A stretch of 64,000 nt of DNA, taken from positions 34,830,250-34,894,249 of the forward strand of contig OX359249.1 in the NCBI GenBank assembly GCA_947179485.1, in the 5' to 3' direction. The translations under genes and the position numbers were made by a program. Position 1 is the first letter of the stretch, and every line of letters begins with the position of its first letter. This document shows, one piece after another, positions 1-10,985 of the stretch. The notes beneath the pieces were generated by a model. It was not told the origin of the DNA, made no database searches, and saw only the letters and a list, made by a program, of their open reading frames with translations. Source of the stretch: Allacma fusca. Taxonomy: Eukaryota; Arthropoda; Collembola; Symphypleona; Sminthuridae.

Positions 1-1
1 A

Positions 2-475
2 GACGACATTAGACTGTATGCGCAAATTCAACAAGAATTTATCCCCTTGCAAATGAGCAAAAACAAGTTGGACTTACTGCTCTCATCAGAAGACAGTTCC
101 TTCTTAGCCAATAAAACACCCGTGAAAACACCCGTGTCAAAAATTCCGAAGCCTACCCCATCCATTCTGAGAAAGTCAATTTTAAAACCTTCAGCATCTT
201 CCATTTGTGGAAATCGGTGTAGTAGCTCAAAATTAAGTAAAATTTGGACTGCTGGTCGTCCTTTCGACCTGCATCGTAGTTCCAGTACCCACAGTTTGGA
301 ACGGAACTACAGGAGACATACCCTTAGCAGTGCTGCGAAGGTTAAGTCAAGCCACTTGCTGCCAGCTGTCTCCATAACGACAGTAGCTATTCCGGAAGTA
401 AGCTCTTCACGAATACCAAAGAACAAAACTGGAACCCATGCAAGTGTCACCAAGCGTATTAAATACCAAAACTAA
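2..475 (+). CDS. 3'-terminal exon of an unrecognised basic, Ser-rich protein with two SxIP motifs (5' end outside window)
   Basis: An open frame runs from the window edge (base 2) to a TAA at 473-475, so this is the C-terminal part of a longer protein; about 157 residues are visible. I do not recognise the family. The visible part is low in acidic residues, rich in Ser, Lys, Arg and Pro, and has no obvious globular domain or membrane segment. It contains SKIPKP and, near the C-terminus, SSRIPK. Both fit the S-x-I-P motif by which microtubule plus-end proteins bind EB1, in the Ser/Pro/basic context usual for that motif. A perfect AATAAA at 731-736 followed by GT-rich sequence fits the polyadenylation site. 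It is convergent with the ITFG1 gene. A microtubule-associated role is inference from motifs only. Confidence 0.7.
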   Translation, partial: DDIRLYAQIQQEFIPLQMSKNKLDLLLSSEDSSFLANKTPVKTPVSKIPKPTPSILRKSILKPSASSICGNRCSSSKLSKIWTAGRPFDLHRSSSTHSLERNYRRHTLSSAAKVKSSHLLPAVSITTVAIPEVSSSRIPKNKTGTHASVTKRIKYQN

Positions 476-730
476 AGAAAGTATTGAAGACCCCCTATTT
501 GGATATACAAATTGTACTATGCACATGTAAAATATTAGTTATTAGATTAGAGTTTCATTTTTGCTGAACTATCAGAATAGATCTCTTAGTATTTTTTTTA
601 CTAAGCCTATTATTAATTACTTTGAATTACGTGTGCATTGTTCCACTGGAAATAATCTTGTGTATTATCATTTGGTATAATCCCTCTTTACCGCAATGAG
701 AAAATGTAACCCCCAGACAATGTATAAATG

Positions 731-736
731 AATAAA
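731..736 (+). terminator. Poly(A) signal AATAAA of the first gene
   Basis: A canonical AATAAA lies about 255 bases after the stop codon of the first gene and is followed by T/G-rich sequence. It is the nearest good hexamer, so a 3' end near 750 is likely. Confidence 0.5.
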
Positions 737-1549
737 TACAAATGTACTTAGTTTATAGTATGTAAAGCGCAATGGAAAAAAATGCATTCATTCATGCATA
801 ATCACAATCTGTGCTATGCGATTTTTAACTCACATTTGCTAATTTTTAATATTGCGACAACAATGATTGAATTTATTAATTTACATATATCATGTTAACA
901 ACATTTACAGGCACAACAGTTGTTATAAATTTGAAACATGTAGCAGTTAGGTATTTGGACAACATCAATAATAATATAATACTAATTAAAACTTTCAAAA
1001 TATATCGGCTTCAGTATATCTGTGAGAAGTTACAGCGCATAACATTATCAGAGATCGTTTATAAAGTGGTACGGCAACAATTTGAATACATACATATAAT
1101 TAAAACAACAATGACTGGAATATATCTGATACAGCAAGTTCGACATCTGGTACGACACGCTACCAGTTACGGACAACAGAATTGGAACGTCCATAAAGAT
1201 GTATAATAAATGCACTCATTTTGCTTCTACCGCGGGTTAAATCAGTATCTCAAAGCTGCAGAACAAAGCATACGTTACCTACGTTGTTACATCTAAAAGA
1301 GAATAAAATTAATTTTTAATAAAGCTTGAAAATTACCTCCAAAGCAAAAATACTTACCACAGATATTATATCCAAGTAAATATCCATTATCTAGTTGTTC
1401 TACAAGCTAAAACGCAAACAATTAACTAATTTAAAGGGTTATCTCAAAAAATTAGTTCGACATTTACCACGAAGTAGATGTACACATGGAGACATATTTA
1501 TAGACAGAAAACACAATCCTATAGCATAAGAAAATTAGCACAGTGGTGT

Positions 1550-1555
1550 TTTATT
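1550..1555 (-). terminator. Poly(A) signal of ITFG1
   Basis: TTTATT on the plus strand reads AATAAA on the ITFG1 strand, about 190 bases after its stop codon. Confidence 0.5.
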
Positions 1556-1741
1556 TTATCACAGCTGACGATGCTTCCAAGTTTAAAAAAAAGGGTACCA
1601 GTGGAGTAAGATAGGATGAGAAAAGACTTATAACACGTCTTTCGTAATTACGGATATTTATAACCTAAATATCACTGAAAGATTGGAATAATTTGGGTAA
1701 CTTGATCAGACAAGAGTAATCGTGAAAGACAAACAAAATAA

Positions 1742-3673
1742 TTACGACAAACGAATAAAATTTAAAGATCCTGCCATCTGAACATTCCTGCGATCTTCCT
1801 TTCGTTCTTTCAGCCAAAATAAAAAGACAATAACACCGTTTATAAAAAGAATCAGTAAAAGAGCTTGAAGAGTTGAAATTGCACCTTCTTTATTTGTGCT
1901 CAAGAAATGTTTCAACTCCCACCCTTTAGAATAAGGTATCACCACCAAATGAGAATTTGGAATTATCTGCCTCCATTTTTGTACTTGAGTGCTTCCACTG
2001 CTTCCTTTCCACTGCGATTTTCCGATCCATACAGTGTCAATAAAATTTGGCGTGGAGCCGGTACCAATCACAACATATGGTAAGTCCATTGGAAAGTATG
2101 CGCTTCGGAAAAATTGCGCGGATTTACTCACTTGCGGAAATCCTTTCTGATTCATCATAGTGTAATTCATGCTTGCTCCAGGAAGCACTGCACCATATGG
2201 CGGACAATGCGGTCTTCGACAATGACCAGACGTCATCATCCATTTCAGAAAATATCCATCATATTTAGGAGTGTTGATTACAGCTTGCACCTTATAAGTT
2301 GTATTCAAACCCTGAGAACTGTTATTATTTTGGATGATTTTCCTTACCAGCATTACATCCAATAGACCATTATCGTAGAAATCGTAGAATACAGCGCTGA
2401 CCACGTCGTCATATGATGCGAGAAGGTCGAAGTTTAAAGAGTAGGTACGGGTATAATTGCATTCTCTGTGTGTACAAGGAACATTTAAAAATACGACAGC
2501 TTGCGATTTATGACTTGAGCTCCCGACAGTGGCAACAGTTCCGATAAGATCTGGAAAGCCGTCCAGATCAAAGTCTCCAACTCGAAGTGTGATAGTTTCC
2601 TCATATGGTGTGTTTATATCAGGTACTAAAAAACCCCATGTAGTATTACGAGAATCCGCAAATTTAATGTTCAAAATTTTGAATTCATCATTATCTAATA
2701 TAATTATCCCACTACGCTGACAGTCCTTGTCACTGCAAAATGGAATCAGAGGAATTATTTTCCCTGACTGGTCTACGTCTAAGAACATCAGGCTCCCTAT
2801 TCGCTGTGGGCTAATTTTCCCTACGCGGATCACCTTATCTAGCTCCTTGGCAAATTTGGGTTTGTTTTGTTTTATTTCCACAACAGCATATTTTTCCAAA
2901 TGTGAATTACGTCGAGAATCTTGCGAGACAATAATAAGTTCCGGACAAAAATCTCCATCGAGATCAGCATATGCGTTGCTGTGTGGAGTTATAATGGGTA
3001 GGCATGTAGTATTACCACAATCAAATTTAAGAGGCTCGGACTTTTCGTTAAAAATCCAAAGTTTCCTCCCTGATGAATCTTCCCCAAATAGATCAGCCAC
3101 CATGTCCCCGTTCCAATCCGTAACTAAAGGTTCTTGTTTCAGTCGCAAAAAAGTATTGCTTCCATTCAAACGAATAGATGAATTTTGGCAGTTAAGACGG
3201 TGAACATCTCCTTCAATGATACGTACCACAACTTCACTGTTCTCTTTCACCGTTACCAGAATATCCAGCACACCATCTCCGGTAAAATCTGCTAAAGAGA
3301 GTCCAGTGATCCGTGCCGGCACGTCTGTTGTTCCGAAGGAGCTTAAATTACATTGAAATCCTGCCCTTGGTCGGAGAAAAGGTACTGTTGCATTTCCGAA
3401 GTAGATTTGAAACGAAGTTGCATTCTTTGAGAGAAACACCGTATCCAAGATTCGGTCAGAATCATAGTCACCGATAGCAACCGGAAACAAGTCGATGTTA
3501 CTTTCTCCGAAAACATCTGCCGTGACGTCATCCGATGAGGTTCCGTAAGTTATTCGAGGCTTCAATACCAGTGTTAATAGGATCCCAGTTCCAACGTACG
3601 CAAGTAACATTTTGAAGATATATTTTTCGTGTATTGCACTTTCCTTTCCACCAGTACAATAGCTAATTGGCAT
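1742..3673 (-). CDS. ITFG1: T-cell immunomodulatory protein / linkin homologue, FG-GAP repeat membrane protein
   Basis: A single uninterrupted frame of 643 codons, close to the roughly 610 residues of vertebrate ITFG1. The family is a type I membrane protein with an integrin-alpha-like beta-propeller outside the cell; in worms (LNKN-1) it supports tissue integrity and binds RUVBL1/2 and tubulin, and in mammals a shed form affects T cells. Visible here: a hydrophobic signal segment at about residues 22-38; repeated Ca-binding-type FG-GAP loops such as DYDSDRILD, DFTGDGVLD, DWNGDMVAD and DFDLDGFPD; many N-x-S/T sites; a transmembrane helix near residues 602-620; then a short basic tail. The ATG at 3673 is directly preceded by an in-frame TAA. 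A second ATG at 3610 (residue 22) would put the signal peptide at the very N-terminus and may be the true start. No intron interrupts it, which is unusual for this neighbourhood; it looks intact. Confidence 0.94.
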   Translation of the reverse strand: MPISYCTGGKESAIHEKYIFKMLLAYVGTGILLTLVLKPRITYGTSSDDVTADVFGESNIDLFPVAIGDYDSDRILDTVFLSKNATSFQIYFGNATVPFLRPRAGFQCNLSSFGTTDVPARITGLSLADFTGDGVLDILVTVKENSEVVVRIIEGDVHRLNCQNSSIRLNGSNTFLRLKQEPLVTDWNGDMVADLFGEDSSGRKLWIFNEKSEPLKFDCGNTTCLPIITPHSNAYADLDGDFCPELIIVSQDSRRNSHLEKYAVVEIKQNKPKFAKELDKVIRVGKISPQRIGSLMFLDVDQSGKIIPLIPFCSDKDCQRSGIIILDNDEFKILNIKFADSRNTTWGFLVPDINTPYEETITLRVGDFDLDGFPDLIGTVATVGSSSHKSQAVVFLNVPCTHRECNYTRTYSLNFDLLASYDDVVSAVFYDFYDNGLLDVMLVRKIIQNNNSSQGLNTTYKVQAVINTPKYDGYFLKWMMTSGHCRRPHCPPYGAVLPGASMNYTMMNQKGFPQVSKSAQFFRSAYFPMDLPYVVIGTGSTPNFIDTVWIGKSQWKGSSGSTQVQKWRQIIPNSHLVVIPYSKGWELKHFLSTNKEGAISTLQALLLILFINGVIVFLFWLKERKEDRRNVQMAGSLNFIRLS

Positions 3674-4700
3674 TTAACGGTACGAATACAGATGGTACTC
3701 TTTCCCCGGAGACTTGACTAGATATTTTCCATGCATTTGATCCGATTCCCAACTCTACATAAAATTAATCACACACTATATAGCAAATCTCAGCAATACT
3801 TTTAACCCATTTCCGTCGCCTACAATTCCGAGTAAAATTCCTACCGGTCAATTCATGGTGTAGCCAATCCTGGTGTGGACCTACTATCATAACATAAAAG
3901 CTGCCCCTAAAATGTAACCGCAATCCAAAGTTCCACAGGAATTAGTCGGCAGTAAAGCTCTACGTTAGGCAGACGCATTGACAACACACCCACAAGCTCA
4001 TCTCATTAGCGGAGCACCTAAAACACAAGTAAATTTGTAAGCAAACCACAGAAATGCAATTCACACAATCGGACAATCCCACCCATGACGTGAGTTCTAA
4101 ATCTAAAGCCAATTAGTCGCCCACACCAACACATTATCTACTTCACTTGCACCCAACAATAGAAATTACACTTTGACCATCTCAAATCCAACTCCTCAAT
4201 AATTACCACTCAATTAACACTACCTCGTCTAAATTAACAAAAAAAACTCAGACATTCCACCTACTTTCCCAACGATAAACGTCACCCCACTGGAGATCAA
4301 CACTCTCTACAATTCACATCAACACTCACAGTCTCAAAAAAAGTTTCAATCTGGAATACACAACAACGTCAATAAAAAAGACACCAGCTCCGTCAAATCC
4401 TATACACATATATATTGACTTCAAATATTAACACAACAGCAACAATTTCAACAAACTCGAACTCGGGGCGACTGAACTCTCCAAACCCACACTGCCCTTT
4501 ATCTATGTACTGCTTCTTTCCTAATACAATACCATAATTAAATAATTTCTGGCATACCACAAGTTTCAAGTTAAAAGGACTTCCTTACAGTCAAACATAT
4601 TTCCCATATGTATGTACATGGCCCAAATGACAACCAGTTTCTAATTCAATTCATACTTAATCACCTGTTCTTCAGAAAGGAGAACCGCAATGGGAAGCCT
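3674..4700 (-). other. Strongly strand-skewed 5' flank or 5' intron of ITFG1
   Basis: There is no credible coding frame. The plus strand is rich in C and A and nearly free of G: 4141-4200 has 20 C and 3 G, and 4201-4260 has 17 C and 2 G. Read on the ITFG1 strand this is G/T-rich, as seen just downstream of many animal transcription starts. I infer transcribed 5' UTR or 5' intron of ITFG1. Confidence 0.4.
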
Positions 4701-5720
4701 CAGGTTTCCGGGAAAAGTTGACACATCGAATCAAGAAGCCAAATATATACGAAATGATGATTTCCAAGAATTTCTTCGGCCCCTCTTATCTATATTTCAC
4801 TAGTCTCTTATTTGTCGTTCGGAATGAATTAAATATTAAATATAGTTACAATATTATTTCACAGTCGAGCACTATACAAAAAAAAATCCGACCTCACAGC
4901 AACGTCAAAATGAATAAGGTAAATTATAAGACTAATTACAAAATACGTATCGTTTGAATTTTCCCTACTTATTTAATTAAATATTTAGTATCAATTTATT
5001 CGCTTCCTCATTAGCTGTGAGATCAAATGAGGACTGAAGGCGTTTCGTATGTTCGTCAAACGGGGCTCCAGCCAATGACTCAAGTAGGACTCCTTTACAT
5101 TTCCCGGCACACCAATTCACTACCTTCCAAGGCTCAAGTGCAGATGGCATTCCAAGCCCTACTATTTACAATACACTCTGAGTCCATCGAGTACACACAG
5201 TGCAGTATAGCATATGTACATTCTAACATTACGGAAGGGCCAATCGATCAGCGTCAGTATGTCCCACTCTTGAGCTGTCCAGGCCCAGGCTTGATTAGGG
5301 GCGACGTGAGACTATCCCTGAAGACCCGACTACCCATGGAAGTTGTAGTAGTTATAATTGTGATTGTGACAGCCTTCCCAGTCGGAAACTCTCAAATATA
5401 ATTTTTGTCCAATTATCTCCCACACAATCCCAAGATATGGTTTCCAATAAAATAATCAAAATTTATTAAACGCTTCGGCGGCCGGGAATGTACTCGCTGA
5501 ATAAAAATCCTTCGTCAGTATCTACTCAATTTCAAGTCATGTAATAAATTAAATACTCAAACGTTTTGAGCATCAATGCCCATCATCGGAAGAAGAGTGA
5601 AGGGATTTTAAATTTACTAGAAAATTGGGCTGTATTTTTATCTGCATTTTACAAAAAAGTACATAAAATAACATCTAAGGAAATGTGGGGGGAACTGGAA
5701 AAGAAATGAGATGAAAAATG
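4701..5720. promoter_or_regulatory. Candidate divergent promoter region between ITFG1 (-) and NHERF (+)
   Basis: The C-over-G skew of 3.7-4.5 kb has reversed to G-over-C by about 5.6 kb, and this region between them is GC-richer than its flanks (5030-5400), with a CpG-dense run around 5470-5505. A 124-codon ATG frame (5027-5401) overlaps it but has no recognisable domain. Placement rests on base composition only; no clear TATA box was found. Confidence 0.25.
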
Positions 5721-8700
5721 TACTGGAATTTGTCAAATTTAACCAAAATAAAATAAAGTAGTTAAAATAGAAAGGAATAGAAAAATAAAGATAAAGTGAG
5801 TGTTAAATTCCCAAAAGTAGGAACGGGAATTTTGAGAGGCCGTACTCACTGTGGTTGATATTGTTAGTTACAGTTATAGGGGGAAATTATTATTGTAATG
5901 ATTCTCAGGATTCCCCAAAATTGTACGGAGGGATGGAAAGTATTGTAAGGATACATAGCACTGATTCAATCAATACCTCATCCAGAAGAGTAGGTCAGGC
6001 CCCCTAAGCCGTAAAGAAAAAAGTAAACTGTTGAGGTGGATATATTTTAATTATTTATGTACATATATACTCACCTCACATCTCCGTCTGCAGCTATAAT
6101 AGTTTGATTGCTAATTAACAATTAAGTTGAAGCGCTGATTGCTACTTTGATAATTAAGTAGATGGTAATAAATGATATTTCTTTTATTGGAGGTAGGAGC
6201 TGTAATGCTTGTTGTTAGCTTTGCTCTATGCTTTTGTTCCGGAACAAGAACGGTTTGTTATTGTACAAGAGTTGCTCTGGCTATACTAAAAATAAATTCT
6301 ATTTCAAGTCTATTTCTCTCTTCTATTTTTCATCCCTGGCTCGTTCCTGTTGAGAGAGGTTCGTGGGGATGGGCAGAATATTAATTTTAATTAATTATAC
6401 GTAACCTGACTACAGGCAGAGAGACATTTGGATGTAATAAATTACTTATTTGGCATTTTTTCCTAAATTTGTATTTCCTTGATTCTGACTCGGCTGGACT
6501 TCTCAAGTAGGATAAGTTTGGGTGCTGAGGATGGAAGACGTCAAAAACTTACACTGACTTAATAAATTCAGCTTCCTGGGGTAATAAGAACTGACCCCAT
6601 ATGTTACTAAAACACAGCGACTCTTACAATAGTATAACTGCATGAGGCTCAGTGAGAGGCATGGACCCCTTGTGGTGAGCCCAACGAAAGAATATTTTTG
6701 TAGTGGGTTCGCATTTCGCAAAAAAAATATATATACACACAGCACAGCACTAACCCCGTAAATAGCTGAATGGCAAGTCTGTTGTTGACTCTCAGAATTT
6801 TTGTCCAGCCCGACCGACCCAACTCACTTGGAAATATAATTACATGAGAGGAGTAATTTCCACTGCAGATTCCAATATTGCTTGACTGTAGCTCGTTAAG
6901 CCTTCAAATTGATAATTTATAGCTACTGAATATTAAACACTATTTATTTTAATGGAATTTATTGGAAATCATTACATTAGGAAATTATGTGAATCCTGTG
7001 GTCTCTGTTCCACTCTGCTGCTTCCATGCCAGGAAAATAAATGAAGTATGAAAATGCTAACAATTTATTTGCATCTTATTCCGTCAAGGTTCATTTCAGT
7101 CATATGAACGCTAATTGATGGGATTATTTCATTTAAGTATATAAATCTAATAGTCTTTTGTGTCTCCGTATATTTTCAGACTCGAGCCATCATGTGTTAC
7201 ATATACATCCCTGAATGGTATCGGGAGTCTGGAGCCCAATTTGGGTAAAATAATTTGAAATGGAATGACAAAAAAAAATTGTAATTTATTAGATGGATGA
7301 TGCTCAGTTTCAGAAGGTTTTCCTCCATTCAAATATAGTCATATAACTACTATTTGATGTACGCGTGAGTCTGTCTCTGTGATAACAATAACTACAGCAC
7401 TTTATCTCCAGGTACACCTGCATTGGTGAATTCTATGATTATTATTTTGTTGGCATGTGTTGACAGGACTTTGGGAACCAAGGGCATTCAGTGTTTTCGA
7501 ACCTCTTGCATTTTAAACATCATTTTTCACCATGGATGAGTTGGATGACAGTCCTCCTGTTGGAAATTTCGAGTGAAGTGGGACGAATCCATAACGAAAA
7601 GACGCGGTTGTGGGGATATGCACAGTATATTAAATGTATATTCCACACGAACGTTTTTGTTTCCATGAAGCAAGCATATATAGTTTCCGACTCTGAAATT
7701 CCGAGTCATCTTCCTCAAAAACCTTTTTTTTACAATGATTTCAATTAATACAACTCCAACTCCTGTTTTTCCGTAAGCTATAACATTTGTGAATGTGGGA
7801 AATTGTGAGGAGAATTTCGCAGATTATTTATACTTTTTTGCTTGAAGCCGCCCATTATGACTGGATGTGAGAGCCTCATTATATGCTTGAATGGAAAATA
7901 CAACGTAGGTTTTGCATATCCACTAGATATGTATGTATTATGTACTGTGATGTAAGAGCCCTTGAATTTGTTGTAAAGATAATATGCACATGGGATTTTG
8001 GTAGCGGAGTAAATGCTAAAGTACTAAAATGTGTTTTATGATTCACACAGTCCGTGTATAGATCATGGATACAGTGGAACAAGAAGCAAATCAAAAGGAA
8101 CCTATGCATGTCCTGAAGTTGTAATAATAATAATTATTATTGTTGGCTCTGTATAGCTGTAGGTTATTATAGTTTTATCTCCAATGTGAGCTGAGCACAT
8201 TAATAAGAAGTTGAGTCCTTTAAGAATTTGCTGCCTTCAAGTTTGGTAGGGATAGGGAGGCATGTACACATGAGCACATAATTTCCACATAATGCAAACG
8301 AACTGGAAACTTCATAAACCGTTTGAGGATATGAAACTGCTCGGAAGGCAGATTACATCATTGCATTACTGCATCAATAAATTTCTATTTATATTGCAAT
8401 TTGCTTTCTGTCGGGCAGAGCCAGATCGTAGACTTCCTCTCTCCACTCTTACTTGTACTCATGTCCATAGAAATATAGATCAACAATGAAGTGTTCGTTA
8501 ATGATGGATCACTTTATTACTCAAATATTAATGATATTTATCACCTACAAGTAAAAATACATTCAGGCCTACTTCCAATCCTTACTCTGACTCATGCGTG
8601 CATATCTGTGGTTAAGTGTTCGGCTTCTCATATGTATCCTCAAGTGATTGATACTTTCTTGCATGAATGAGCAAAGGAAATATAAATAATAATAAGGGTG

Positions 8701-10424
8701 GAATTTCCTTGTTATCATTTGTGAGCCCCTGGTATGCCGTTTGTTTTGTCAGCTACTATACGCCGCTGTTTGTGTACCCTCACATCAAAGCTTATAGAAA
8801 GGAATGAGAAAAAAAAGAGTTAAATATCGTATTTCATAATAAACTTCTTCATAGTAAATGCCGCCCACATTCTCCACAGAAGTTGAAGTAGTATTGATAC
8901 GACTCAAAATCCCTTATTATTCCTGAACAACTTTACTCTATGAATTTAAGGATAGTCAGCTCTGCCTTTTGCAATTTCAATTTTCATTGTTTCCAAGAAT
9001 CTTTTTATCCCAGAAGATTCATTGTAGAAATGTACTTTTAGTGCTGAGCAAAGTACCACATAGGACAGTCGTCCGTTGTAGGGGGAATACATCCACTGTA
9101 ATTATATGTAGATACTACAGGATTTTCATCTCCTTTTTGCCTGATAACTCACGCTTCCACCAAAAGGACAGGAAGACTCAGTCTAATGGGCAAAAATAAA
9201 TATCCTTCAGTGTTGTTAAAAATTTCTACTGTTACCTCAGCATACAGAAGCGTTAGTCACGGGCTAGGGCCCTGATTGAAATTCGCAGAAGGGTCTAAAT
9301 AGAAACCGGAATTTTAAAGACGTTTCCTTTCAACTGTGTATAGGGAAAGGCTCATAATTTAAATGAAAATGGCGATAATTTGTATTCCGATGGTGCCTCC
9401 AAGATGCACTGTTTGATTTTACGAACTCAAAACAAAAACGTCGATCAGTAGTTTGTTGGGAATAGTGTGTATGTTACATGTAGGGATTTATACTTAAACA
9501 TAGGATTACATTTCAGGTGTGTGTGTGTGTGTATATGTATATGTATCTGCTGCAAACAAAATTTTATTACGGCAACTGCCTTAAACTTATAGCTCTGTCA
9601 TTTTTATTACTCAATGCTTGGAATATATTCAGAGTATTTTCATTCTTTTATTTTTAGGAAGCCAATATAGTGAGTGTTTGGTTATGAAAAGTGGAATGTA
9701 GGCAGACATGTGCATATGCATAGGAAGGACCGTGCATGAACTATCTTTTTTCCAGTACTACGTTAATAACAAAGCAGGGGAGAAATCGCCGAGCTGAGAG
9801 CCGTCGTCAGTGTACAACTATAGTCAACGTTAACAACAGTTAATGTAACATACGAGCATAGTCATAAAGTACGTGTTCGCATTCACACAAAATGACTTTT
9901 ACATAGAACCCTCATGAGGGAGTCTTCCTCTGATGAGGGAAAACTTATATATGTTCAATGGAAGTAAATGTCTGGCGGATGAAAAAAGCACTGAACAGAG
10001 GTAGTCAAGTGGGAGTTTTATCATCCTTGGGGTTGTAATGCCACAGGTGGTTTTGTTCTCCAAACATTTTATTCTTGCGTCGAATTTCATAGTCAGTCTA
10101 TGCTTCCCATGCTTTCAATTCCAAAGTTCTCGGGCTCGTCGTGTGATAAGTTTTTGTTCCCCACGCCGTCTTCAGTTTCGTTGGTAAATGGATATTTACG
10201 TGGAATAATTTCGTGCTAACTGTCTGGTGTTTTTTAATCAGTGATTTTTCAAAAGCCTCTCAATCCGTTGCTCCTCTCTACCTTCTCCACAGAGAGTTAC
10301 GTATCTCAAAAGTATTCTCAAAGACTACTTTGAAATATACCCTCGCAAGTTATTTTTTTTTGTGTGAGTTACACAGCAATTGCTATTCCAAGTGTCAGCG
10401 CTTGTAATACAAACAATTGCAGTC
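5721..10424 (+). other. Upstream spacer / possible 5' intron of the NHERF gene
   Basis: No supported coding exon. The plus strand is G/T-rich (5821-5880 has 18 G and 7 C), in keeping with plus-strand transcription. A GC-richer patch with CGCCGAGCTG and a TCAGTG initiator-like string lies near 9785-9820. A (GT)n run lies near 9520-9532. Just before the NHERF start codon, a T-rich tract followed by ACAATTGCAG at 10413-10422 could be a 3' splice site, which would place the 5' UTR exon upstream. The short ORFs here look like noise. Confidence 0.4.
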
Positions 10425-10985
10425 ATGTCAACTAAGGATATACCAGAGGATGCTCCGCAACCACGACTTTGTCAACTTGTGAAGTGGCCAGATTTTGATG
10501 GTTACGGGTTCAATTTGCACGGGGAGAAGACCAAACCTGGTCAGTACATTGGTAAGGTGGATAAAGACTCCCCGGCGGAAACGGCAGGCTTGAAACCCAA
10601 TGATCGCATCATTGAAGTTAATGGAACGAATATTTCAAATGAGAATCATAAGCAAGTCGTTCAACGGATCAAAGCAATACCAAATGAGACAAAGTTGTTG
10701 GTTTTGGACGAGAAGGAGGATCAATACTATAAAAATCTGAATGTGGTTGTTACGGGGAGCATGGCAAATGTCTTGGTTTTGAAGACTCCTGTTCCCAGAC
10801 CGTCCACACTTAATAATGCTGTCATTACTGCCACCAATGGTTCCAATGGAACCAGTAATGATAACGAGTCAGGAACTGGAACTCATAGTGATGAGGATCA
10901 CGACAGGGCTTCTCATGTCTCCGACAGTGGGTCTGGATCATCTATCCCGGTTCGTTATATTTCTGACTTGCTGTATATTCCATAG
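10425..10985 (+). CDS. Possible read-through (intron-retained) isoform of the NHERF gene ending without the ezrin-binding tail
   Basis: If the weak donor at 10950 is not used, the frame continues for only 11 more codons ([11 protein letters not shown]) to a TAG at 10983-10985. The product would be 186 residues with the PDZ domain and Ser/Asp/Thr linker but no ERM-binding helix. No clear AATAAA follows closely. This is an alternative reading, not a demonstrated isoform. Confidence 0.25.
   Translation: MSTKDIPEDAPQPRLCQLVKWPDFDGYGFNLHGEKTKPGQYIGKVDKDSPAETAGLKPNDRIIEVNGTNISNENHKQVVQRIKAIPNETKLLVLDEKEDQYYKNLNVVVTGSMANVLVLKTPVPRPSTLNNAVITATNGSNGTSNDNESGTGTHSDEDHDRASHVSDSGSGSSIPVRYISDLLYIP

Larger units (their letters stand above)
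476..1741. other. Convergent spacer and 3' UTRs between gene 1 and ITFG1
   Basis: This AT-rich stretch holds the 3' UTR of gene 1 (to about 750) and the 3' UTR of ITFG1 coming from the other side. A minus-strand AATAAA (TTTATT at 1550-1555) sits about 190 bases after the ITFG1 stop. A 104-codon plus-strand ATG frame at 892-1206 has no recognisable domain and I do not call it a gene. Confidence 0.6.

Noticed and set aside
892-1206. 104-codon plus-strand ATG frame
   Set aside because: It lies in the convergent 3' region, is rich in Ile/Lys/Asn codons expected from AT-rich DNA, and has no recognisable domain or exon signals.
2114-3203. Plus-strand frames of 63-158 codons opposite ITFG1
   Set aside because: These are antisense shadows of the ITFG1 coding sequence.
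5027-5401. 124-codon plus-strand ATG frame
   Set aside because: It is long for noise but sits in a GC-richer stretch where stops are rarer, has no domain, and overlaps the likely promoter region.
8120-8145. AT palindromes of the type TAATAATTATTA as MITE ends
   Set aside because: Similar strings recur (for example near 38630, 41005, 55640), but they are simple-sequence and no paired ends with a shared body were found.
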